From positions 1-24,200 of the IMG/VR virus record IMGVR_UViG_3300025913_000318: a stretch of DNA of 24,200 bases; one strand, written 5' to 3'. The translations under genes and the position numbers were made by a program. Source of the DNA: a virus. The notes under the pieces are model-generated. The model saw nothing but the letters and a program-made list of their open reading frames with translations. It was not told the DNA's origin and made no database searches. This document shows, piece after piece, positions 20,022 to 24,200 of the stretch (position 1 is its first letter; each line of letters begins with the position of its first letter).

Positions 20022-20321
20022 CTACTCACTCAACACTAAGGCTGCTATTGCTAAACAAAATGCTGCACATCTGCGGATCGTCAGCGGCTCTCCGTAATAT
20101 CCCGTTGCCACCATAACGCCCAGAATCACCCCTACAACCGACCAAAGTATCCATGCCTGCCCAAACATCGTGATCTTGAACATGAAGTAAGCAGGCACAG
20201 CGCAGAGGCCGTAAACCACTATTCCCGGCCAGAGCTGATGCCGCTTGAGGTAAACATCTGCCACAATCGACATGGCCACTTGCAGGGCAATCAAGGCCAA
20301 ACTAGCCTTCCATTTGCTCAC
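20022..20321 (-). CDS. SMR-like four-helix membrane protein
   Basis: The 99 aa product has four hydrophobic segments (about 6-24, 30-48, 55-73, 82-98). LYP-like turns and the signatures QAWILWSVVGVIL and GYYGEPLTIRRCAAF match the 'AxWSGVGxVL' and 'GFFGExL' regions of small multidrug resistance proteins such as EmrE. The residue aligned with the essential EmrE Glu14 is Ser18 in my alignment (the nearest acid is Asp22), so proton-coupled drug export in the usual way is doubtful. GTG 20321 overlaps the upstream stop (GTGA) and has AAGGA at 7 nt. A holin-like or host-membrane role is an alternative. Confidence 0.65.
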   Translation of the reverse strand: MSKWKASLALIALQVAMSIVADVYLKRHQLWPGIVVYGLCAVPAYFMFKITMFGQAWILWSVVGVILGVMVATGYYGEPLTIRRCAAFCLAIAALVLSE

Positions 20322-20479
20322 GGCTCAGTCCTTTCTGCTACGCCACACGCGCAAATGGCCAATAATCCAACGCATTCAGGATGAGCACATACAATCGTTT
20401 CACAGTTGGGACACCAGCCCTCACGCGGAAACAATGAGCGCCAAAACCCCAAAGGCTTTTCACATCCGTGACATTTCAT
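20318..20479 (-). CDS. 53 aa zinc-ribbon peptide
   Basis: The ATG at 20479 overlaps the upstream stop (ATGA) and the end overlaps the SMR-like GTG. The product is MKCHGCEKPLGFWRSLFPRE, then GWCPNCETIVCAHPECVGLL and AICACGVAERTEP. Pairs CHGC, CPNC, CAHPEC and CAC give at least two possible zinc sites, a double ribbon in 53 residues. It was missed by length cutoffs. Function is unknown. Confidence 0.65.
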   Translation of the reverse strand: MKCHGCEKPLGFWRSLFPREGWCPNCETIVCAHPECVGLLAICACGVAERTEP

Positions 20480-20772
20480 TCAGTCCCTTTCTGCTCGCCA
20501 GCTCTCAGCTTGGCTAGTGCGGTGCGGAGCCGGTCACATACTGGACTTGAGTTCCAATCTTTTGAGGTTTCGTCCCGATATGGCGGGTATCTTGCAGCCC
20601 ACATATGGGCATCTTCTGCCGCTTCGCACAACTCCTGCACGTCCCGCTCTCTGGCTTCCAAAGCGGAGGAGATGATTTCGGTAAATTCATCCACTCGCCA
20701 ATAGTCGCCAGCCGGATACAGCTTGTTACATAGCCGCTCTGCAATCTCCACGGCCAATTTGATTTCGCTCAT
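20476..20772 (-). CDS. Small acidic helical protein, unknown function
   Basis: The 98 aa product is mainly helical (SEIKLAVEIAERLCNKLYPAG, then VDEFTEIISSALEARERDVQELCEAAEDAHMWAAR). The 'iveiAerl...' start and 'ISSALEARERDVQEL' middle are common in short phage hypothetical proteins attached to early operons, without known function. Its ATG overlaps the upstream stop (ATGA), and its stop overlaps the next ATG. Confidence 0.6.
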   Translation of the reverse strand: MSEIKLAVEIAERLCNKLYPAGDYWRVDEFTEIISSALEARERDVQELCEAAEDAHMWAARYPPYRDETSKDWNSSPVCDRLRTALAKLRAGEQKGTE

Positions 20773-20981
20773 TTCCGCCCCTCCCCCTGCGCGTCCCCGG
20801 CCCCGCGTTTCTTCTTTCTTGGTTTCGGTCCCCTAGGCTGTGGCTCACGATCCCAGAGAACGCTTTTGCAAGCCGTAGCTCCGCAGCGTTTTGGCCGCTC
20901 AAGAGAATCTGCCACCCAGACGTTTCCGCATTGCTGGCAGTGGCAGATAAGATGGTTGAATACAATCTTAGTTGGAGTCAT
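20769..20981 (-). CDS. Zinc-ribbon protein (paralogue of 17,268-17,525)
   Basis: The 70 aa form starts MTPTKIVFNHLICHCQQCGN (ATG 20981, GGAGG close upstream). CHCQQCGNVWVADSLERPKRCGATACKSVLW parallels the other ribbon (CRCEKCGHVWLALKIGKRCGNPAKRCW) in spacing: CxC-x2-C, W four residues on, then C-x4/6-C. A basic, Pro-rich tail (PRGPKPRKKKRG) suggests nucleic-acid contact. It overlaps the neighbours on both sides. Confidence 0.65.
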   Translation of the reverse strand: MTPTKIVFNHLICHCQQCGNVWVADSLERPKRCGATACKSVLWDREPQPRGPKPRKKKRGAGDAQGEGRK

Positions 20982-21273
20982 TGTCCTCCAGTTTGGCCAG
21001 CCGGATTTCAAGATTGCGGATGTAAGCCGCCAGTTTCAAATTGTCTGGAATACCGTATCTCTCAGCATCAATCTTAAGTTCCCGTTCATACTTAGCGCGG
21101 TTAATCTTCTCCCTCTCCAAACGGTAATTCAGAAGTTCGGAGCGGTGAGCCTCAAATCCTTCTGTCTCTTCGATGTCCCAGCATGGATCTTCATTCCATG
21201 ACCGCTTGAGTTCGTCAAGTTCTACTGCTGTGCGCGCTGCCGGTATGTGAAAGCTAACTTTTCCATGTGCCAT
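20968..21273 (-). CDS. Coiled-coil early protein, unknown function
   Basis: The 101 aa form begins MAHGKVSFHIPAARTAVEL at ATG 21273, with GGAGG 5 nt upstream and a 13-nt leader from its promoter. The second half is one long charged helix (ETEGFEAHRSELLNYRLEREKINRAKYERELK) ending in another leucine-rich helix (LAAYIRNLEIRLAKLEDND), a likely coiled coil. It is the first gene of a transcript that runs into the Cys-rich peptides. Function is not recognisable. Confidence 0.6.
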   Translation of the reverse strand: MAHGKVSFHIPAARTAVELDELKRSWNEDPCWDIEETEGFEAHRSELLNYRLEREKINRAKYERELKIDAERYGIPDNLKLAAYIRNLEIRLAKLEDNDSN

Positions 21274-21283
21274 AAGCACCTCC

Positions 21284-21347
21284 AATGTTCTAATTCTGCA
21301 CCATTGGGACATTATCTGTCAAGATAATAATGCACTATTAGAACATT
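21284..21347 (-). promoter_or_regulatory. Early promoter flanked by an 11-bp inverted operator pair
   Basis: On the minus strand TTGACA (21322-21317) precedes CAGAAT (21298-21293, 4 of 6) at an 18-bp spacing. The perfect 11-bp inverted repeat AATGTTCTAAT / ATTAGAACATT lies at 21,284-21,294 (overlapping the -10) and 21,337-21,347 (overlapping the upstream stop). A second inverted pair ATTATC / GATAAT brackets the -35. This is the layout of a repressor-controlled promoter, with possible looping between two sites. Confidence 0.65.
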
Positions 21348-23034
21348 ATTTCTTCTCCGTTGGCGCGTCCCCGGTAGGTGGAGCGGGTGTTACAAGTCTG
21401 AGATTCTCTGCTCCTGGAATGCTGAAGAACATTCCGTTTATACAGTTTGCCGTTATTGGCACAATGAATCTTCTGTCCCTTACTTGCACAAATGCGTCCG
21501 CTTTCGGCCACTCTTCAATGGCCACCCACCCTTGCCCGTTCTGCCCGGCCAGCGCGGAATAGAGATCGAAATACTTTTCAGCATTTTCTCTGTGCTCTTT
21601 CGCCTTGGCTCTCGCCACATTTCTCACGTCAATTTCATTTGCCTGAACTGGCAGTCCAAGGGCTTCGCATATATCTCTGATCTCGGCTTTGAGCGAATCC
21701 CTTCCTGAAATCACTTTCTGTAACTCCGCTTTCGGCGGCTCCGGCGTTCCTTGCGCTGGAGAGGGGGTGGATTCAAATGCTTCATCCAATGCCATAAACA
21801 CGCGGTCTATGCGCGCTTGGTCCGCGTTTGTAATCGGCCCGCCGAGTTTCTTGATGTAGAAGGGTGACGTGTTAGCGAATAACTCTTTCACTCCGCGCAA
21901 CGCCGATTCCAGTTTTGACGGCCCCGGCTGAGCGGGTGCGCCTACTAAGCGCGAACGTAGGATGTCCGCTATTGCTTCAGCAGATGGGCATATTGCCAAC
22001 TCGTCATACACGTCATCAGGTAGAACTAATGGGCCTTTTATTACTTGCGCCGATGCAACAATTTCCCGGGCGATCTCTTCCACCTGTGGCGTCCCTTGGG
22101 CCGCGCCGTGCAATGCTTTCACGTAATCAAACACGGCATCTTCTGATGGCCCATCTTCGTCACCGCTGCCAAGTTTAAGCAGTTCGGCAATTCGATCTTT
22201 AAGGGTCTGACACTTTGCGCATCCATCCCCATCACACTCAGAACAAGATTCTTGACGAATCCAGGCGGGCTGCGTTCCTGCCACGGAGGGAGCGGCCAGC
22301 GACTTCGTATAAGCGAGCAGAAAAAGATATTGCTGTCTCCACCATTCCTCCATTGATTGCTCGGTTGCTTGTGGCGCGGAGGCCGTCTCCGTTGCTTGGG
22401 TGGGCGCGATTAGATAACCCGTACCTTCAAAGTATTTACGCTCTGGATGCGCTGGCTCAACTTTGGGCGCGGATGGCTCAGAGGGACGCGGAGCCCGACA
22501 GTTACAAGTTTCTATTCCTCGTGACGCTAAAAATATGCAACCCGGATCGTGCGGCTCCCCTGTGGATGCTCCGCCTGAGATGGGCTCGGCCTCGTGGAAT
22601 GACGTGCTTGTTTGGCAGCAATAATGTCCAGATTTGTCAGCGTGAATAAATCCCTTACAATTTCTTATAGCCATTCCTGTAAAATCGCATGGCTTTATTG
22701 CCCTGTGGCACCACTTGCACCTATTCTCCGCGGGCTGCGCGGGGGCGGTGATACGTTTGGCCATTCTCTGCGGCTCATTTTCTGGCCTGACCCCACCATA
22801 TTGCGGACAAGATGGTGCATGATGTGGGCCAATAACCCCCTGTTTAAGCCTAGAATTGCGGATGGCACAGTTACAGGGCGGATCAAACTCTTCGGCGGCT
22901 CCTGAGCTGGGGCTGGGCTGCGGAGAGGCTGAGACTGCGGCCCCCAGGTTCGCATATTCTCTTAATAGCAATCCGATATGATTAAGCGAATTGAGAGGAT
23001 CGCGGGCCTCGTCAAGTAGTTTTTCTAGCGTCAT
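21346..23034 (-). CDS. Modular 562 aa protein with several Cys clusters and a DUF551-like end
   Basis: ATG 23034 is preferred for the GGGAG box 5 nt upstream; ATG 23046 would add four residues. Short folded units are joined by Ala/Pro/Ser/Gln linkers (SASPQPSPSSGAAEE, ASAPQATEQ, STPSPAQGTPEPP). Cys clusters include PPCNCAIRN, APSCPQY, RCKWCHRAIKPCDFTG, HYCCQTS, TCNCRAPRP and SCSECDGDGCAKCQ. The second last portion is helical (EIRDICEALGLPVQANEID). The end, GWVAIEEWPKADAFVQVRDR, resembles the DUF551 type ('WisveerlP'). It looks like a bead-on-string fusion of small phage peptides. Codon and linker style suggest growth by module gain. No enzyme motif is visible. Confidence 0.65.
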   Translation of the reverse strand: MTLEKLLDEARDPLNSLNHIGLLLREYANLGAAVSASPQPSPSSGAAEEFDPPCNCAIRNSRLKQGVIGPHHAPSCPQYGGVRPENEPQRMAKRITAPAQPAENRCKWCHRAIKPCDFTGMAIRNCKGFIHADKSGHYCCQTSTSFHEAEPISGGASTGEPHDPGCIFLASRGIETCNCRAPRPSEPSAPKVEPAHPERKYFEGTGYLIAPTQATETASAPQATEQSMEEWWRQQYLFLLAYTKSLAAPSVAGTQPAWIRQESCSECDGDGCAKCQTLKDRIAELLKLGSGDEDGPSEDAVFDYVKALHGAAQGTPQVEEIAREIVASAQVIKGPLVLPDDVYDELAICPSAEAIADILRSRLVGAPAQPGPSKLESALRGVKELFANTSPFYIKKLGGPITNADQARIDRVFMALDEAFESTPSPAQGTPEPPKAELQKVISGRDSLKAEIRDICEALGLPVQANEIDVRNVARAKAKEHRENAEKYFDLYSALAGQNGQGWVAIEEWPKADAFVQVRDRRFIVPITANCINGMFFSIPGAENLRLVTPAPPTGDAPTEKK

Positions 23035-23064
23035 CTTCTCTCCCATTACCCCATTCCCCCAGCG

Positions 23065-23229
23065 TCACGATTTCAGTTTTTCTATTGCCTCTAAGACTTG
23101 AATAATTGCCGCAGCCCGAGCCCTCGAAAATATAAGAAGACTGTCAATACTTTTGGATGTTCTGATTTCCTTGGCCCACTCAGTAGTCATGTTCTCGGCT
23201 TCGTTGTATAGAATTTTGGGAACGTCCAT
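23065..23229 (-). CDS. Small helical protein, 54 aa
   Basis: ATG 23229 has GAGAGG with a 6-nt spacer, an excellent ribosome binding site; stop TGA is 23065-23067. MDVPKILYNEAENMTTEWAK, then EIRTSKSIDSLLIFSRARAA and AIIQVLEAIEKLKS form two or three amphipathic helices. It lies between two larger early genes. No family is recognised. Confidence 0.6.
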   Translation of the reverse strand: MDVPKILYNEAENMTTEWAKEIRTSKSIDSLLIFSRARAAAIIQVLEAIEKLKS

Positions 23230-23250
23230 TGTTTTCCTCTCTCATCCCCT

Positions 23251-23646
23251 TTACCGTTCGCCGCGAATCGCCTTTGCAATATCATGGGCCAGCACATCTC
23301 GCGTGATCGTCCAGTTGTCTTTATTCTCGCCGCTGGAAATAAACTGCTCCGCAATCCTCGCGCACTCTTCTCTTGCTTCCTTTATGGCTGAGGAACGTTC
23401 GGATGCCACGTAAGCAGCTGCAAATCTGTCTTCCCAGCGTGATTCCCATGCAGGGTTGTAATCTGCCGGTATCACGGTCGGCCATTCGCCGTGCTCACGA
23501 AATTCACGCGCTTTTAATTCCAGCTCCCGCGCCTTCGCTGTCCGCTCGACTGGCCATACTCGCTGATACTCAATGCAGGGTGTTCTTCCGTGATTGCAGG
23601 CCGCGCATTGCTTCAAGTGTTCTTCTGCTGTCATATCTGGAGTCAT
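23251..23646 (-). CDS. Early protein with a CxxC motif, unknown function
   Basis: The 131 aa product starts MTPDMTAEEHLKQCAACNHG (ATG 23646, GAGG 5 nt upstream, overlapping the previous stop as ATGA). One CxxC-x6-C cluster (CAACNHGRTPC) may bind zinc. The remainder is helical and charged (TAKARELELKAREFREHG, then AAAYVASERSSAIKEAREECARIAEQF). The final region, 'REECARIAEQFI....' with a later AKAIRGER, is typical of short phage hypothetical proteins. Function is unknown. Confidence 0.6.
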   Translation of the reverse strand: MTPDMTAEEHLKQCAACNHGRTPCIEYQRVWPVERTAKARELELKAREFREHGEWPTVIPADYNPAWESRWEDRFAAAYVASERSSAIKEAREECARIAEQFISSGENKDNWTITRDVLAHDIAKAIRGER

Positions 23647-23759
23647 TTTTTCCTCGTTAGTTTCCTGAGTTTGGCGGCGTTCAACCGCTGCATCTCTTTG
23701 ATCGCCACAAGTTTCAGCCGCAACAATTCCGCTGTCCGCTCGTCCGCGCTAGTTGTCAT
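23643..23759 (-). CDS. 38 aa basic helical peptide
   Basis: ATG 23759 has GGAG 7 nt upstream and overlaps the preceding stop (ATGACAACTAG). The stop TGA overlaps the next ATG (ATGA). MTTSADERTAELLRLKLVAI, then KEMQRLNAAKLRKLTRKK is one amphipathic helix with a basic end. Its double overlap and ribosome binding site support translation. Confidence 0.55.
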   Translation of the reverse strand: MTTSADERTAELLRLKLVAIKEMQRLNAAKLRKLTRKK

Positions 23760-23994
23760 CTTTGCTCTCCATTAGCGTTCTGATTGCCGCCACAATGCTT
23801 TCTACTTTCGCCGCTGATCCCCTGAGAACTATTTGGGCAGTCACGTTTAACGTCTTGCCCTCGAACACCGCTGAATCAATTCTGATAGCCGCTAGCGGAT
23901 TAGCTGCCTGCCTGCGGGCCAACTCTGGATCATCGCCAAAGTTTTTGAACGATTCCCGCGTTATCCGTACCCGCTCGTCCGCTGGTTTGGTCAT
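23749..23994 (-). CDS. Small protein, unknown function
   Basis: The 81 aa product starts MTKPADERVRITRESFKNFG, overlapping the upstream stop (ATGA). The second half, AVFEGKTLNVTAQIVLRGSAAKVESIVAAIRTLM, reads as strands followed by an amphipathic helix. This gives an alpha/beta unit without known motif. Its end overlaps the next small gene by 11 nt. Confidence 0.55.
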   Translation of the reverse strand: MTKPADERVRITRESFKNFGDDPELARRQAANPLAAIRIDSAVFEGKTLNVTAQIVLRGSAAKVESIVAAIRTLMESKDDN

Positions 23995-24164
23995 GGCTTC
24001 CTCCGCGTAAAAAATGGGTTGAAGTTTTGCTTGAGTATCCTTACGACTCGATCCACCTCATGTTTCGGCGCAAGAATCTGCCCAATAACTTCTTTGGCAA
24101 TCGAACGATAGGTTTTGTCGCTCGGCTTTTCGACTTTTCGCGGCTTCCGCCCTGAGTCAGTCAT
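23991..24164 (-). CDS. Small basic protein at the window edge
   Basis: The 57 aa form starts MTDSGRKPRKVEKPSDKTYR at ATG 24164; a TTG at 24194 would add 10 residues, and the start lies within 40 nt of the window edge, so it is only partly judged. The N-terminus is lysine/arginine rich; the C-terminus IAKEVIGQILAPKHEVDRVV and RILKQNFNPFF is helical. No family is recognised. Confidence 0.5.
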   Translation of the reverse strand: MTDSGRKPRKVEKPSDKTYRSIAKEVIGQILAPKHEVDRVVRILKQNFNPFFTRRKP

Positions 24165-24200
24165 AGGGTCACCGCCCGGCCAAAATGTTTTCAACTATTT

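Noticed and set aside
1-24200. Terminal direct repeats or overlap of window ends suggesting a closed genome
   Set aside because: The first and last bases do not match, so no circularity or terminal redundancy can be claimed.
1-24200. CRISPR array, tRNA genes, integrase and attachment sites
   Set aside because: No regularly spaced repeats with spacers, no tRNA-like fold and no recombinase motif were seen; short repeats found are described separately.

Overview
The window looks like part of a tailed double-stranded DNA phage genome (or a prophage of one) with short-tail (podovirus-like) virion genes. The recognisable set is: terminase large subunit, large portal, candidate scaffold, N4-gp56-type major capsid protein, head-tail adaptor, beta-propeller-like tail nozzle and a beta-helix tail spike. 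Almost every gene is on the minus strand, packed with overlaps or zero-gap junctions, so transcription runs from the right end to the left end. No integrase, polymerase, helicase, ribosomal gene, tRNA or CRISPR array was seen. The host cannot be fixed from the sequence.

Right part (about 24,200 down to 17,000): roughly 25 very small genes, many too short for routine gene calling. Many encode Cys-rich zinc-ribbon-like peptides; others include a ribbon-helix-helix-like regulator, a four-helix SMR-like membrane protein, a 38-41 aa basic peptide, a candidate small terminase subunit, and a 562 aa modular protein with several Cys clusters. Three sigma70-like promoters with inverted-repeat operator candidates lie here (21,284-21,347; 19,431-19,459; 17,935-17,963), plus a 15-bp tandem repeat at 17,520-17,564.

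Middle part (17,000 to 6,500): a NodB-type polysaccharide deacetylase and a P-loop kinase, then a decoration-like protein, terminase large subunit, portal, small protein, scaffold candidate, a GT-A-like glycosyltransferase, a SAM methyltransferase, a strong promoter (9,197-9,226), the major capsid protein and two more virion-protein candidates. One of these (7,073-7,522) is a paralogue of the decoration-like protein next to the terminase.

Left part (6,500 to 1): two or three unknown proteins, the tail spike, then a plus-strand cassette, then adaptor and nozzle. The spike is split in two at 5,157/5,160. The break falls inside the conserved start of the beta-helix, and a 165-bp block separates the two pieces of what reads as one domain. 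The plus-strand cassette (2,547-3,332) holds four small genes and its own rho-independent terminator, and looks like a moron inserted into the late operon.

The most unusual observations are: (1) the 165-bp block that splits the spike, with matching CTT codons at its two edges, a stop directly after the first one and a 13-bp inverted repeat around that stop; (2) a second inverted repeat of almost the same geometry at the end of the nozzle gene; (3) the opposite-strand moron cassette, whose last gene has a good Shine-Dalgarno site in front of an ATA codon; (4) the operator-like promoters of the early region.
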